From: Sphingomonas sp. 35-24ZXX
Lineage (GTDB): Bacteria; Pseudomonadota; Alphaproteobacteria; Sphingomonadales; Sphingomonadaceae
Length of the DNA: 64,000 nucleotides
NCBI RefSeq assembly: GCF_000786215.1
Contig: NZ_JROG01000003.1
Span: 682,001 to 746,000, forward strand
Direction: 5' to 3'
Position numbers and translations under genes: made by a program. Below, piece after piece: positions 48,765-59,760 of this stretch. The notes under the pieces were generated by a model. That model made no database searches. It was not told where the DNA came from and was given only the letters and a program-made list of their open reading frames with translations. Position 1 is the stretch's first letter; each line of letters begins with the position of its first letter.

Positions 48765-49985
48765 TTACGCCCAGGTACCCATTTCCGTTTCGAGATTGGC
48801 GCGGATGGCCTCGAAGAACTGTTCGGTGGTCATCCAGGCCTGGCCGGGGCCGATCAGGATCGCAAGATCCTTGGTCATCGCGCCCTGTTCGACGGTCTCG
48901 ATGCAGACGCGCTCGAGCGTTTCGGCAAAGCGCACCACTTCGGGCGTCTCGTCGAAGCGGCCGCGATAAATCAGGCCGCGGGTCCAGGCGAAGATCGACG
49001 CGATCGGGTTGGTCGAGGTCGCCTTGCCCTGTTCGTGCATGCGGAAGTGGCGCGTGACGGTGCCGTGCGCGGCTTCGGCCTCGACCGTCTTGCCATCGGG
49101 GGTCATCAGCACCGAGGTCATCAGACCCAGCGAGCCGAAGCCCTGTGCCACGGTATCCGACTGGACGTCGCCGTCATAGTTCTTGCACGCCCAGACGAAC
49201 TTGCCCGACCACTTGAGCGCGGATGCGACCATGTCGTCGATCAGGCGATGCTGGTAGGTGATACCAGCAGCGTCGAACTTGTCCTTGAATTCGTTCGCGA
49301 ACACTTCTTCGAAGATGTCCTTGAAGCGGCCGTCATAGGCCTTCAGGATCGTGTTCTTGGTCGAAAGATAGGTCGGCCAGCCGCGATCGAGGCCATAGTT
49401 CATCGATGCGCGCGCGAAGTCGGCGATCGAGTCATCCAGGTTGTACATCGCCATGGCGACGCCCGACGACGGGAACTGGAACACTTCCTCGTCGATCTTG
49501 GTGCCGTCTTCGCCTTCGAACACCAGACGCAGCTTGCCCGGGCCCGGTACGCGGAAATCGGTTGCCTTGTACTGGTCGCCAAAGGCGTGACGGCCCACCA
49601 CGATGGGATCGGTCCAGCCGGGCACCAGCCTCGGAATGTTCGAGATCACGATCGGCTCGCGGAACACCACGCCGCCCAGGATGTTGCGGATCGTGCCGTT
49701 GGGCGACTTCCACATCTTCTTGAGGCTGAACTCCTCGACCCGCTGTTCGTCGGGGGTGATGGTGGCGCACTTGACGCCGACGCCATGCTCGCGGATCGCG
49801 TTGGACGCATCCACGGTGATCTTGTCGTTGGTTTCGTCACGCTTTTGGATCGACAGATCGTAATATTTCAGGTCGATATCCAGATAGGGCAGGATCAGGC
49901 GTTCACGGATCCACTCCCAGATAATGCGTGTCATTTCGTCGCCGTCGATTTCGACGACGGGCTTGGCCACCTTGATCTTTGCCAT
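48765..49985 (-). CDS. icd: NADP-dependent isocitrate dehydrogenase
   Basis: Icd oxidises isocitrate to 2-oxoglutarate in the TCA cycle. The 406-residue protein is the homodimeric type related to eukaryotic enzymes rather than the E. coli type: [61 protein letters not shown] and [19 protein letters not shown] 49985 begins the conserved part; the frame upstream to 50060 is not supported. It converges with nothing and is divergent from psd. Confidence 0.97.
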   Translation of the reverse strand: MAKIKVAKPVVEIDGDEMTRIIWEWIRERLILPYLDIDLKYYDLSIQKRDETNDKITVDASNAIREHGVGVKCATITPDEQRVEEFSLKKMWKSPNGTIRNILGGVVFREPIVISNIPRLVPGWTDPIVVGRHAFGDQYKATDFRVPGPGKLRLVFEGEDGTKIDEEVFQFPSSGVAMAMYNLDDSIADFARASMNYGLDRGWPTYLSTKNTILKAYDGRFKDIFEEVFANEFKDKFDAAGITYQHRLIDDMVASALKWSGKFVWACKNYDGDVQSDTVAQGFGSLGLMTSVLMTPDGKTVEAEAAHGTVTRHFRMHEQGKATSTNPIASIFAWTRGLIYRGRFDETPEVVRFAETLERVCIETVEQGAMTKDLAILIGPGQAWMTTEQFFEAIRANLETEMGTWA

Positions 49986-50183
49986 GCGGGATGTGCGCCT
50001 TCTTGCTAGGGAGGAATCGGAAAACTGGGTCGCTCTTAGCAAAGTCCGCCCATGTTTCAACCTTGTCGAACCACCGCCAGATAACGCAAATCACTCGCAG
50101 ATTTATGCCGCAGCGCAGCATTATCCCGCCCTGCCCGGCTTTGGTCGTTGTCACACCTGCCTCCAGTCCCTAAGAGAGCGGGC

Positions 50184-50918
50184 ATGTCGCAAGAATTACT
50201 GGATAACCGGGGCAAGGGCCTGGCGAGCTGGAGCATGCCGCCGGTCCACCCCGAAGGTCGCAAATTTGCCGTGATCGCGGCAGGGATTACCCTCATTTTC
50301 GCACTGATGGCTTGGGAAACCCTGGCCTGGCCGATGGCCGGCATCACGCTGTGGATTCTGGCGTTCTTTCGCGATCCCGTGCGGGTCACGCCGCTGGACG
50401 AACGCTTTGTCGTGGCACCGGCCGATGGACTGGTGACCCTGATCCAGGAAGTGATGCCGCCCGCCGAGCTGGCTGATGTCGACGGGCTGGGCCATGAACC
50501 GGTCTTTCGGGTCTCGATCTTCATGAGCGTGTTCGATGTCCACATCAACCGCGCGCCGATCGGCGGGACGATCCGCCGCATCGTCTATATCTCGGGCAAG
50601 TTCCTCAACGCCGACCTCGACAAGGCAAGCGACGAGAACGAACGCCAGCACATCATGGTCGAACGCAGCGACGGTCTGCGCATCGGCTTCACCCAGATTG
50701 CCGGGCTGGTCGCCCGGCGCATCGTCCCCTTCATCAAGGAAGGTGACTTTGTCGCGGTCGGCCAGCGTGTCGGCCTGATCCGCTTCGGCAGCCGGGTCGA
50801 TGTCTATCTGCCGCACGGCACCGCGCCGGCGGTGGTCAAGGGGCAGCGCATCGTGGCCGGAGAGACCGTGCTCGCCATTGTGGGCGACGCCCCTGTCCGC
50901 GAAGGAATTTCGCATTGA
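50184..50918 (+). CDS. psd: Phosphatidylserine decarboxylase proenzyme
   Basis: Psd makes phosphatidylethanolamine from phosphatidylserine. This is the short 244-residue class. One membrane helix pair ([35 protein letters not shown]) is at the N-terminus, [10 protein letters not shown] and [18 protein letters not shown] follow, and the self-cleaving Gly-Ser site is in [14 protein letters not shown]. The Ser becomes the pyruvoyl group. pssA, the gene for the preceding enzyme, follows after 49 bp. Confidence 0.95.
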   Translation: MSQELLDNRGKGLASWSMPPVHPEGRKFAVIAAGITLIFALMAWETLAWPMAGITLWILAFFRDPVRVTPLDERFVVAPADGLVTLIQEVMPPAELADVDGLGHEPVFRVSIFMSVFDVHINRAPIGGTIRRIVYISGKFLNADLDKASDENERQHIMVERSDGLRIGFTQIAGLVARRIVPFIKEGDFVAVGQRVGLIRFGSRVDVYLPHGTAPAVVKGQRIVAGETVLAIVGDAPVREGISH

Positions 50919-50967
50919 TCACGCATGCCGCCCCTCGCTTCCCTGCCCGGATGAAGGGGCGCCGCGC

Positions 50968-51789
50968 ATGATCGGGGGCGATCCTCGCGATCAGCGCGGT
51001 CGCCGCGGCCCGATCCGCTATCTGGCGGGACGCAGGTTCCGGCTGCGCGAGGGCCTGACCCTGCGGGCGATGGTGCCCAATGCGATCACCGCCTCGGCCC
51101 TGTGCTGTGGCCTCACCGGAATTCGCTTCGCGCTCGAACAGCAATGGCCGCTCGCGGCCGGCGCGATCGTGCTGGCGGGCGTGCTCGACGGCATCGATGG
51201 CCGGGTGGCGCGGATGCTCAAGGCGCAGAGCCGTTTTGGCGCAGAACTCGATTCGCTGGCCGATTCGATTGCCTTCGGGGTTTCGCCGGCGATGGTGCTG
51301 TTCCTCTGGTCGCTGAACGAGCTGCCGCGCTTCGGCTGGCTGATCGCTCTGGCGCTGGCGGTGTGCTGCGCCCTGAGATTGGCCCGGTTCAATGCGCAGA
51401 TCGATCTGGAAGACCAGCCGCACAAGTCGGCGGGCTACATGACCGGTGTTCCCGCGCCTGCGGGTGCGGGGCTGGCGATGCTGCCGCTGTATCTGTGGAT
51501 GGAAACCGGGCTCGATGTCTTTCGGCACTACACCCTGATCGGCCCGTGGGTGTTGCTGATCGCGTTCCTGATGATCTCGAACGTGGCGACCTTCAGCTGG
51601 TCATCGCTGCGGCTGCGCAAGAACATCCGGCTTGAAGCTCTGGCGATCGTCGCTCTGACCGCTGCCTCGTTGCTCACCGTTCCCTGGATCACGCTGACCG
51701 CGATCTCGATCGTCTATCTTACCCTGATCCCGTTCGGCATTCGGTCCTACGCGAAGGTCAGGCAGCAGCGCGCCAATCAGGCCGGCTGA
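50968..51789 (+). CDS. pssA: CDP-diacylglycerol-serine O-phosphatidyltransferase
   Basis: PssA makes phosphatidylserine from CDP-diacylglycerol and serine. The 273-residue membrane enzyme has the CDP-alcohol phosphotransferase motif DGIDGRVARMLKAQSRFGAELDSLAD near residue 74, with all Asp residues, and six or more helices. ATG 50968 is the first start compatible with the family; a poor ribosome site leaves some doubt. With psd it forms the serine route to phosphatidylethanolamine; cdsA is in the same window. Confidence 0.94.
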   Translation: MIGGDPRDQRGRRGPIRYLAGRRFRLREGLTLRAMVPNAITASALCCGLTGIRFALEQQWPLAAGAIVLAGVLDGIDGRVARMLKAQSRFGAELDSLADSIAFGVSPAMVLFLWSLNELPRFGWLIALALAVCCALRLARFNAQIDLEDQPHKSAGYMTGVPAPAGAGLAMLPLYLWMETGLDVFRHYTLIGPWVLLIAFLMISNVATFSWSSLRLRKNIRLEALAIVALTAASLLTVPWITLTAISIVYLTLIPFGIRSYAKVRQQRANQAG

Positions 51790-52036
51790 TCCGACCATCG
51801 GCAGCACGCACCGGAAGCGCGACCACCGTGCGCGGCGCATAGTCAGGCGCGGCCACGGGCACGTACCGCGTGACCGGACGCATGCTGCCCTGCACCCATC
51901 GTCCTTCATCAACGGCGCGGTAAGCCGCGAACAGCGCGTCGATTCGATCGGCGGCGCCGGAGAAGGTCTGTGCGATGCTGAGCACGGCGAAGATGGCGGC
52001 GGCTGCGAAGAACAGGGCAATGACAACAGCGAACAT
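51758..52036 (-). CDS. Small membrane protein, unknown function
   Basis: A 92-residue protein from ATG 52036 with one N-terminal helix (MFAVVIALFFAAAAIFAVLS) and a basic-polar tail (RAVDEGRWVQGSMRPVTRY and on). Codon use fits the neighbours. It overlaps the pssA end by 32 bp on the other strand. I do not recognise the family. The tail may lie in the periplasm or cytoplasm; the charge balance does not decide it. Confidence 0.6.
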   Translation of the reverse strand: MFAVVIALFFAAAAIFAVLSIAQTFSGAADRIDALFAAYRAVDEGRWVQGSMRPVTRYVPVAAPDYAPRTVVALPVRAADGRISRPDWRAAA

Positions 52037-52384
52037 GGCAAAACATCCTGGCTTTGGTCTGCTGTGCCGAGCATCAGCAGGACATTGTGGATAACTCTGT
52101 GGACACCATCTGGTTCCCGATCCATGCTGCAGCCGAGCCGTTAACCGTCTTTGTTTGTCTTTTGTTCCATTTCTGTTCACACGCGTCAAGCGGAAAAATG
52201 CCATCCCGCTGGCAATTGGGGCTGGATTTTGCGGAGTGAACCCCGTAAGGGCGCGCTCGTCCACGGCGCAGTGTCGCGGGCAATCCACATGGAAGACACA
52301 CATACCGGTGCCTCGGCGGCCCTTTGAGGGCGCGTCCATCCAGGTTCCCGTCTTCCAGAGGTCCAACCGGAAAGGAATTAGCTT
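52037..52384 (+). other. rpsB upstream region with DnaA-box-like pair
   Basis: This 348-bp intergenic stretch must hold the rpsB promoter and leader. It is AT-richer from 52080 to 52200. TGTGGATAA at 52086-52094 is an exact DnaA box (reverse sense) and TGTGGACA at 52098-52105 is a weaker one, 12 bp apart. The final part ends with GGAAAGGAATTAGCTT before the rpsB ATG. I found no tRNA, no ORF and no known riboswitch. Autogenous S2 control may act here but no structure is clear to me. Confidence 0.4.
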
Positions 52385-53212
<828 letters not shown>

Positions 53213-53222
53213 TGGGCGGATC

Positions 53223-53242
53223 GGGCGGGGCCTGCCCTGCCC
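53223..53242 (+). promoter_or_regulatory. GC stem-loop between rpsB and tsf
   Basis: GGGCGGGGC at 53223-53231 pairs with GCCCTGCCC at 53234-53242 with one mismatch and a minimal two-base gap. It begins 10 bp after the rpsB stop. Without a T run it may be a partial attenuator or an mRNA processing site in the rpsB-tsf unit. Confidence 0.35.
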
Positions 53243-53341
53243 GCTGCGCTACACGAAAATGACACATGCAGGGGCTACGGGCCGGGCATTGGCTCGCACC
53301 TGTGGCCCCTGCAACTACATCCCAGTACAAGGAACATGAAC

Positions 53342-54265
53342 ATGGCCGTTATCACCGCTGCTAATGTCAAGGAACTGCGCGAGCGCACCGGCGCCGGCAT
53401 GATGGACGCCAAGAAGGCGCTGACCGAAGCCGATGGCGACATCGAAGCCGCGGTCGACGCGCTGCGCGCCAAGGGCCTCGCCACCGCGCAGAAGAAGTCG
53501 AGTCGTACGGCTGCCGAAGGTCTGGTCGGCATCGAGGTGCAGGGCCTCAAGGGCGTTGCTGTCGAAGTGAACAGCGAAACCGACTTCGTTGCCAAGAACG
53601 AACAGTTCCAGGATTTCGTCCGCAAGGTGACCTCGGTCGCGCTGACCACCGGTGACGATGTCGACACGCTCAAGGCTGCGCCCTATCCCGATGGCGAGAC
53701 CGTCGGCGAAAAGCTCACCAACTCGATCGCCACGATCGGCGAGAACCAGTCGATCCGCCGCATCAAGACCGTCTCGGTCAGCGAAGGCGTCGTCGTTTCG
53801 TATATGCACAACGCTGTTGCACCGAACCTGGGCAAGATCGGCGTGCTGGTCGCGCTCGAAGGCACCGTGTCGGCAGACGTTCTGGAGCCGCTCGGCAAGC
53901 AGATCGGCATGCACATCGCCGCTGCCTTCCCGCTGGCGCTCAACAGCGATGGCCTGGACGCTGAAATGATCGCGCGCGAACGCAAGATCGCCGAGGAAAA
54001 GGCTGCCGAAAGCGGCAAGCCCGCCGAAGTGCAGGCCAAGATGGTCGATGGCGCTATCGCCAAGTTCGCCAAGGAAAACGCGCTGCTCAGCCAGCTGTTC
54101 GTGATGGACAACAAGACCGCGATCGCCGACGTGGTGGCCAAGGCCGCCAAGGACGCCGGTGGCACCATCACCCTCAAGGACTATGTCCGCTTCCAGCTCG
54201 GTGAAGGCATCGAGAAGGAAGAAACCGACTTTGCCGCAGAAGTGGCAGCGGCAGCGGGTCTCTAA
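53342..54265 (+). CDS. tsf: Elongation factor Ts
   Basis: EF-Ts recharges EF-Tu by GDP release. The 307-residue protein has the UBA-like [22 protein letters not shown], the core [17 protein letters not shown] and a long C-terminal domain. Two ATGs (53336, 53342) are possible; the second has AAGGAA at correct spacing. It is 130 bp after rpsB. Confidence 0.97.
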   Translation: MAVITAANVKELRERTGAGMMDAKKALTEADGDIEAAVDALRAKGLATAQKKSSRTAAEGLVGIEVQGLKGVAVEVNSETDFVAKNEQFQDFVRKVTSVALTTGDDVDTLKAAPYPDGETVGEKLTNSIATIGENQSIRRIKTVSVSEGVVVSYMHNAVAPNLGKIGVLVALEGTVSADVLEPLGKQIGMHIAAAFPLALNSDGLDAEMIARERKIAEEKAAESGKPAEVQAKMVDGAIAKFAKENALLSQLFVMDNKTAIADVVAKAAKDAGGTITLKDYVRFQLGEGIEKEETDFAAEVAAAAGL

Positions 54266-54289
54266 GACTCCACTCCCGACGGTTCGAAA

Positions 54290-54317
54290 CGGCGGGTGGC
54301 TTCGCGGCCGCCCGCCG
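54290..54317 (+). terminator. Stem-loop between tsf and pyrH
   Basis: CGGCGGGTGG at 54290-54299 pairs with CCGCCCGCCG at 54308-54317 (one G-T pair) around an eight-base loop. CTTTCG follows, a poor T run. It could stop or reduce transcription in the 194-bp tsf-pyrH gap. Confidence 0.45.
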
Positions 54318-54459
54318 CTTTCGTATCCGGCGTCGGCATCCACGGCCGACAACAGACTGAAACAGTTGCGCGAACGTGCTTGGCAGCCACGAATGCACTG
54401 ACTATGGTGCGCGCCACCCTGACCGCTGGTCGCCAATCAGCCCAATCACCGGAACCTTC

Positions 54460-55182
54460 ATGACCATCGCTTCCTACCGCCGCATTCTCCTGAAACTCTC
54501 GGGGGAAGCCTTGATGGGCGATGGCCAGTACGGCATCGACCCCGCCACCGTCACGCGCATGGCAGGCGAGGTAAAGGCGGCGAAGGAAACCGGCCTCGAA
54601 ATCTGCCTGGTCATCGGCGGCGGCAACATTTTCCGCGGCATGGCAGGCGCTGCCAAGGGCATGGACCGGGCACAGGCCGATTACATGGGCATGCTGGCCA
54701 CGGTGATGAACGCGCTGGCGATGCAGAGCGCGCTCGAGCAGCTGGGTGTTCCCACCCGCGTGCAGTCCGCGATCGAGATGGACAAGGTCTGCGAGCCGGT
54801 GATCCGCCGCCGTGCGCAGCGGCACCTGGAAAAGGGCCGCGTGGTCATCTTCGCCGCCGGCGTCGGCGCCCCGTATTTCACCACCGATTCCGGCGCAGCG
54901 CTGCGCGCCGCCGAGATGAAGTGCGATGCGCTGCTCAAGGGCACCAGCGTCGATGGCGTCTACAATGCCGACCCCAAGCTGGATCCGACCGCGGTGCGTT
55001 ACGATACACTGAGTTACGACCGGGTGTTGCAAGACAATCTGAAGGTGATGGACGCCAGCGCCGTCGCCTTGTGCCGTGACAATTCCATTCCCATCGTGGT
55101 GTTCTCGATCCGCGAACAGGGCAATCTTGCCCGTGTTCTGAGCGGCGAAGGCACTGCGACAACCGTACATCAGAAGGACTGA
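54460..55182 (+). CDS. pyrH: UMP kinase
   Basis: PyrH phosphorylates UMP to UDP; it is of the amino-acid-kinase fold, allosterically regulated by GTP and UTP in other bacteria. The 240-residue protein has [43 protein letters not shown] and [15 protein letters not shown] 54460 starts the fold; the frame upstream to 54376 is spurious. frr follows after 4 bp. Confidence 0.96.
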   Translation: MTIASYRRILLKLSGEALMGDGQYGIDPATVTRMAGEVKAAKETGLEICLVIGGGNIFRGMAGAAKGMDRAQADYMGMLATVMNALAMQSALEQLGVPTRVQSAIEMDKVCEPVIRRRAQRHLEKGRVVIFAAGVGAPYFTTDSGAALRAAEMKCDALLKGTSVDGVYNADPKLDPTAVRYDTLSYDRVLQDNLKVMDASAVALCRDNSIPIVVFSIREQGNLARVLSGEGTATTVHQKD

Positions 55183-55186
55183 ACCC

Positions 55187-55744
55187 GTGGCACAGTTTGA
55201 CAAGAAAGACCTCGAGCGCCGGATGACCGGCGCGGTGGAATCGCTCAAGGGCGACCTGACCGGCCTGCGCACCGGCCGCGCCAATGTCGCCTTGCTCGAT
55301 CCGGTGACGGTCGAGGTCTATGGCTCGCACATGCCCCTGACCCAGATCGCCACCGTGTCCGCGCCCGAGCCGCGCATGCTGTCGGTGCAGGTATGGGACA
55401 AGTCGAACGTCGGCCCCGCCGACAAGGCGATCCGTTCCGCAGGCCTTGGCCTCAACCCGATCATGGATGGCCAGACGCTGCGCCTGCCGATCCCCGACCT
55501 CACCGAGGATCGCCGCAAGGAGCTTGCCAAGCTTGCCGGTCAATATGCCGAAAAGGCCCGCATCGCGATCCGCAATGTGCGCCGCGACGGCATGGATTCG
55601 CTGAAAGCCGACGAGAAGAAGGGCGTGATCAGCGAGGATGAGCGCAAGCGGTTCGAAACCGAGGTGCAGAAGCTGACCGATGACATCATCGCGCAGGCCG
55701 ATGCCGCCGCCGCGCAGAAGGAAAAGGAAATCCTGGGCCAGTGA
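55187..55744 (+). CDS. frr: Ribosome recycling factor
   Basis: RRF splits the post-termination ribosome with EF-G. The 185-residue protein has the usual length and [25 protein letters not shown] near the N-terminus, and [13 protein letters not shown] in the second half. The start is a GTG at 55187. Its TGA overlaps the uppS GTG (GTGA). Confidence 0.97.
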   Translation: MAQFDKKDLERRMTGAVESLKGDLTGLRTGRANVALLDPVTVEVYGSHMPLTQIATVSAPEPRMLSVQVWDKSNVGPADKAIRSAGLGLNPIMDGQTLRLPIPDLTEDRRKELAKLAGQYAEKARIAIRNVRRDGMDSLKADEKKGVISEDERKRFETEVQKLTDDIIAQADAAAAQKEKEILGQ

Positions 55745-56517
55745 TCTTCCGGTCCGGCCCCAAAGTCTCCAAGGCGCAAGCGCAAACCGTGCCGATCGCG
55801 CACGGCGATGCGGCGCCGGCTTATGGGGTGCGCCATGCCGCCATCATCATGGATGGCAACGGCCGCTGGGCCGCCAAGCGCGGCCTGCCCCGGCTGATCG
55901 GGCACAAGCAGGGCGTCGAGGCTGTGCGCACCACCGTGCGCGCGGCCCGCGACATGGGGCTGGAGGCGCTGACGCTCTACGCCTTCTCGTCGGAAAACTG
56001 GAAGCGTCCGGAAGACGAGGTCTCGGACCTGATGGGTCTGCTGCGCCACTTCATCCGCGCGGATGTCGACGAGTTCATCGCCAACAATGTCCGGCTGAAG
56101 ATCATCGGCAATTATCGGGTGCTCGCCCCCGATCTGGTCGAGATGATCGAGGATGTCGTGCAGCGTACCGCGCACAACACCGGCACCACATTGGTGATCG
56201 CGTTGAACTATGGCTCTCAGGACGAACTGCTGCGCGCCACGCGCGCGCTGGCGGCCGCGGCCGCGCGCGGCGAGATCGCTCCGGACTCGATCGAAAGCGC
56301 GCATATCGATGCCGCGCTCGACACCAGCGACCTGCCGCCGCTCGATCTGCTGATCCGCACATCGGGCGAACAGAGGCTCAGCAACTTCCTGCTATGGCAG
56401 GCCGCTTATGCCGAGCTGTATTTTACCGATACGCTGTGGCCGGATTTCGACGGCGCATCGCTGGCCGAGGCACTCGAAGCCTATGGGGCACGCGAAAGGC
56501 GTTTTGGTGGCCGCTGA
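55741..56517 (+). CDS. uppS: Isoprenyl transferase (undecaprenyl diphosphate synthase)
   Basis: UppS elongates farnesyl diphosphate to the C55 lipid carrier for peptidoglycan and surface polysaccharides. The 258-residue cis-prenyltransferase has [24 protein letters not shown] with the catalytic Asp, [13 protein letters not shown], and [18 protein letters not shown] followed by FTDTLWPDF. The start GTG 55741 lies in the frr stop. cdsA begins 11 bp before its end. Confidence 0.96.
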   Translation: MIFRSGPKVSKAQAQTVPIAHGDAAPAYGVRHAAIIMDGNGRWAAKRGLPRLIGHKQGVEAVRTTVRAARDMGLEALTLYAFSSENWKRPEDEVSDLMGLLRHFIRADVDEFIANNVRLKIIGNYRVLAPDLVEMIEDVVQRTAHNTGTTLVIALNYGSQDELLRATRALAAAAARGEIAPDSIESAHIDAALDTSDLPPLDLLIRTSGEQRLSNFLLWQAAYAELYFTDTLWPDFDGASLAEALEAYGARERRFGGR

Positions 56518-57310
56518 ACCCGTTCGGCGATCCCTGTTCGGCCAGGATCTGGCGGTTCGCACGGTATCCGGCCTGATCCTCGTCGCCATTGCCGGAACCG
56601 CGCTGTGGCTGGGCGGCATTGCCTTCTGGCTGCTGCTGATGGCCGGCGCGCTGGCGATGCAGCATGAATGGGCCGGACTGGTGGGGCGGCTGGAACGACG
56701 GCGGCTGTCGATGCTGGCACTGATGGCCTCGCTGTCGATGCTTTCGCCGTTTGCCGATGGCCCGGGCTTTCTCTCGCTGGGCTTCATCATCGGCGGCGCA
56801 TTCTTCATCGCCGCGATCGACCGCGGTTTTCGCCTGGCGCTCGGCATCTTCTATTGCGCGGTACCGGTAATGGCCCTGCTCTACCTGCGCCAGCAGGACA
56901 ATGGCCTGCTGCTCGCCTTCTGGACGATGGCCACGGTCTGGGCGACCGATGTCGGCGCGTATTTTGCCGGCCGCGGTATCGGCGGCCCCAAGATCGCTCC
57001 GTCGATCAGCCCCAGCAAGACCTGGGCGGGGCTGGCGGGCGGAATGATCGCGGCCTTCCTGTTTGCCGTCGCATTGCGCGAAGCCTTCGACCTGCCCTTC
57101 ATCCTGGTCATCGCGAGCGCCCCGCTGGCGATCGTCGCGCAGATGGGGGATTTTCTGGAGAGCTGGATGAAGCGCCAGGCGGGCGTCAAGGATTCGGGCA
57201 CGCTGATCCCCGGCCATGGCGGCATCCTCGATCGCGTCGACGGATTGGTGCCAGTCGCGCCGGTTGTTGCAACGCTGGTTGCAGCCAATGCCTTTTGGGC
57301 GCTAGGGTAA
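56507..57310 (+). CDS. cdsA: Phosphatidate cytidylyltransferase
   Basis: CdsA makes CDP-diacylglycerol for phospholipid synthesis. The 267-residue polytopic protein has the C-terminal signature KRQAGVKDSGTLIPGHGG then ILDRVDG, and ISPSKTWAGLAGG. A GTG at 56507 preceded by AAAGG is chosen; it overlaps uppS by 11 bp. An earlier ATG at 56483 is possible but without a ribosome site. Its product is the substrate of PssA in the same window. Confidence 0.94.
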   Translation: MAAEPVRRSLFGQDLAVRTVSGLILVAIAGTALWLGGIAFWLLLMAGALAMQHEWAGLVGRLERRRLSMLALMASLSMLSPFADGPGFLSLGFIIGGAFFIAAIDRGFRLALGIFYCAVPVMALLYLRQQDNGLLLAFWTMATVWATDVGAYFAGRGIGGPKIAPSISPSKTWAGLAGGMIAAFLFAVALREAFDLPFILVIASAPLAIVAQMGDFLESWMKRQAGVKDSGTLIPGHGGILDRVDGLVPVAPVVATLVAANAFWALG

Positions 57311-57317
57311 CCTTTCT

Positions 57318-58529
57318 ATGTCGCGCCCCGATACGCTATCCGCCGGCCTCATCGTGCCGCCTCCCGCCTCGCCGCCGCGCAGCGTCAGCATCTTTGGTGC
57401 GACCGGTTCGGTGGGCACCTCGACGCTCGATCTGATCCGGCTGAACCCGTCCGCCTATCGCATCGTCGCGCTGACCGCGCACAGCGATGCCGAGGGTCTC
57501 GCAAGACTTGCGCGCGAATTTTCCGCCGAGGTCGCGGTGATCGGCGACCCTGCGCATCACGATGCGCTGGTCGCGGCGCTCGAAGGCAGCGCAACCCGGG
57601 CCTGGTCAGGCCCGCAGGCATTGCTCGACGCGGCAGACCTCGATGCCGACTGGACCATGGCGGCTATCGTCGGCTGCGCAGGACTGGCCCCGATCATGCG
57701 CAGCCTGCTGCGCGGGCGCAGCGTCGCCCTGGCGAACAAGGAGGCCCTGGTCTCCTCCGGCGCGCTGATGATCGACGCGGCGCGATCGAGCGGTGCCACC
57801 CTGCTCCCGGTCGATTCGGAGCATAATGCGATTTTCCAGTGCCTTGCCGGGGCATCCTATGATCTGGTGGAAAGCATCACGCTCACCGCCAGCGGCGGCC
57901 CGTTCCGCACCTGGACGCTCGACCAGATGCGCGCGGCGCGCCCCGATCAGGCGGTGGCGCATCCCAACTGGTCGATGGGTGCCAAGATCTCGGTCGACAG
58001 CGCCACCATGTTCAACAAGGGTCTCGAACTGATCGAGGCCTATCATCTCTTCCCGGTCGGGCTCGATGCCATCCGTATTCTGGTCCACCCGCAGTCGGTG
58101 ATCCATTCGATGGTCGAATATCGCGATCGGTCCACCTTGGCGCAGCTGGGTGCGCCCGACATGCGCATCCCGATCGCCTCGGCCTTGGCCTGGCCGCAGC
58201 GGATCGCGACCGATTGCGCGCCGCTCGATCTTGCGACGATCGGCCAGCTCACCTTCGAGCCGCTCGACGAGGTGCGCTTCCCGGGCCCCGGCATCTGCCG
58301 TGCGGCGATTGCCGAAGGCGGCGCTGCACCCGCCATTCTCAATGCAGCGAACGAGATTGCGGTCGCCGCGTTCCTGGCCGGGCAGATCGGATTCCTCGAT
58401 ATCGCCGCAATTGTATCGACCGTGCTGGCAGGCTATACCCCGGGCGAACCGAAGTGCCTGCAGGACGTGCTGGCCATTGATTCAGAAGCGCGCGCGCATG
58501 CTGCCGCGGCCATTCGAACCAGGAACTGA
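57318..58529 (+). CDS. dxr: 1-deoxy-D-xylulose-5-phosphate reductoisomerase
   Basis: Dxr is the second MEP-pathway enzyme, forming methylerythritol phosphate with NADPH. The 403-residue protein has VSIFGATGSVGTSTLDLI, LANKEALVSSGALMI, VDSEHNAIFQCL and MGAKISVDSATMFNKGLELIEA, including the metal Asp-Glu and substrate-loop residues. It is 7 bp after cdsA. Together with dxs at 27-29 kb both committed steps are in the window. Confidence 0.97.
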   Translation: MSRPDTLSAGLIVPPPASPPRSVSIFGATGSVGTSTLDLIRLNPSAYRIVALTAHSDAEGLARLAREFSAEVAVIGDPAHHDALVAALEGSATRAWSGPQALLDAADLDADWTMAAIVGCAGLAPIMRSLLRGRSVALANKEALVSSGALMIDAARSSGATLLPVDSEHNAIFQCLAGASYDLVESITLTASGGPFRTWTLDQMRAARPDQAVAHPNWSMGAKISVDSATMFNKGLELIEAYHLFPVGLDAIRILVHPQSVIHSMVEYRDRSTLAQLGAPDMRIPIASALAWPQRIATDCAPLDLATIGQLTFEPLDEVRFPGPGICRAAIAEGGAAPAILNAANEIAVAAFLAGQIGFLDIAAIVSTVLAGYTPGEPKCLQDVLAIDSEARAHAAAAIRTRN

Positions 58530-58531
58530 AC

Positions 58532-59644
58532 TTGAGCGAAAATCCCGGCTTTCTGCTGACCATCATGGCCTTCCTGCTGGTATTGGGGCCCTTGGTCTTC
58601 GTGCATGAAATGGGTCATTATCTCGTCGGGCGCTGGTTCGGAGTGAAGGCAGAATCGTTCTCGATCGGCTTTGGCCGCGAAATTGCCGGCTGGACCGACA
58701 AGCGCGGTACCCGCTGGAAGCTGGGCATGCTGCCGCTGGGCGGCTATGTGCAGTTCGCTGGCGACATGGATCCCTCGAGCCGCGCCGACCCCGATTGGGT
58801 GTCGCTGCCCGCCGAAGAGCGCAACCGCACCTTCCAGTCCAAGAGCCTGCTGCAGCGCGCGCTGATCGTCTTTGCCGGCCCTGCGATCAACTTCCTGTTC
58901 GCCATCCTGATCCTGGCAGGCTTTGCCTTTGCCTATGGCAAGAGCGTGACGCCGCCGGTGGTCGCAGGCGTACTGCCCGGTTCGGCCGCGGCAGAAGCCG
59001 GGTTGCTGCCGGGCGATCGCATCGTCTCGATCGATGGCGAGCGGATCGAATGGTTCGACGAAGTGGGACGCCGCATCGCGCACCGCCCCGACGAGCGCAT
59101 CACCATCCGCACCGAGCGTAATGGCAGCGAACGCGATGTCAGCTTCCGCATCGGCGTAGACGTTCAGAAGGACCGGTTCGGCAACGAGTACCGCATCGGG
59201 CGGCTGGGCATCATGTCGGCCGAACCTGTCGTGCGCCCGGTCTCGCTGCTCGAATCGCCGGTCGTGGCGGTCGAGCGCACCGGCGACATCGTGCGGCTGA
59301 TGGTCGCGACCTTGGGCCAGGTGATCACCGGGCGGCGCTCGGTATCCGAACTCGGCGGACCGCTCAAGATCGCGCAGGTTTCCGGCGAGCAGTTCGCCGC
59401 CGGGCTCGATGATTTCATCTTCTTTATCGCTTTGATCTCAATTAATTTGGGGTTCATCAATCTGCTGCCAATTCCCATGCTCGATGGCGGCCATCTGCTG
59501 TTCTATGCAATCGAGGGCATCCGGCGCAAACCGGTGAACCCGAAAGTGATGGAATGGGCGTTCCGGTCGGGTCTGGCAGCCGTGCTGGCCCTGATGGTGT
59601 TCGTGACCGTCAACGATCTCGCATCGTTCGGCCTGCTCGGCTGA
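58532..59644 (+). CDS. rseP: Site-2 zinc metalloprotease RseP
   Basis: RseP cuts anti-sigma factors and remnant signal peptides within the inner membrane. The 370-residue protein has the zinc motif FVHEMGHYLVGRWFGV near residue 25, one PDZ domain (AGVLPGSAAAEAGLLPGDRIVSIDG), and INLLPIPMLDGGHLLFYAIEG with the third ligand. The start appears to be TTG 58532, 2 bp after the dxr stop, with AGGA seven bases upstream; no ATG or GTG is found before the conserved part. The one-PDZ form is shorter than the E. coli two-PDZ form. Confidence 0.94.
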   Translation: MSENPGFLLTIMAFLLVLGPLVFVHEMGHYLVGRWFGVKAESFSIGFGREIAGWTDKRGTRWKLGMLPLGGYVQFAGDMDPSSRADPDWVSLPAEERNRTFQSKSLLQRALIVFAGPAINFLFAILILAGFAFAYGKSVTPPVVAGVLPGSAAAEAGLLPGDRIVSIDGERIEWFDEVGRRIAHRPDERITIRTERNGSERDVSFRIGVDVQKDRFGNEYRIGRLGIMSAEPVVRPVSLLESPVVAVERTGDIVRLMVATLGQVITGRRSVSELGGPLKIAQVSGEQFAAGLDDFIFFIALISINLGFINLLPIPMLDGGHLLFYAIEGIRRKPVNPKVMEWAFRSGLAAVLALMVFVTVNDLASFGLLG

Positions 59645-59760
59645 AAGACAGGTTGATTGATTGCAGCGGATGATGCAGGGGTTTGCGCACCGGGGCGGGT
59701 TATCGGACGGCAATTCAGGGTCCGTCTGATGTTTTTTGGCTTAGGGTGGGTCTTTTTTCC

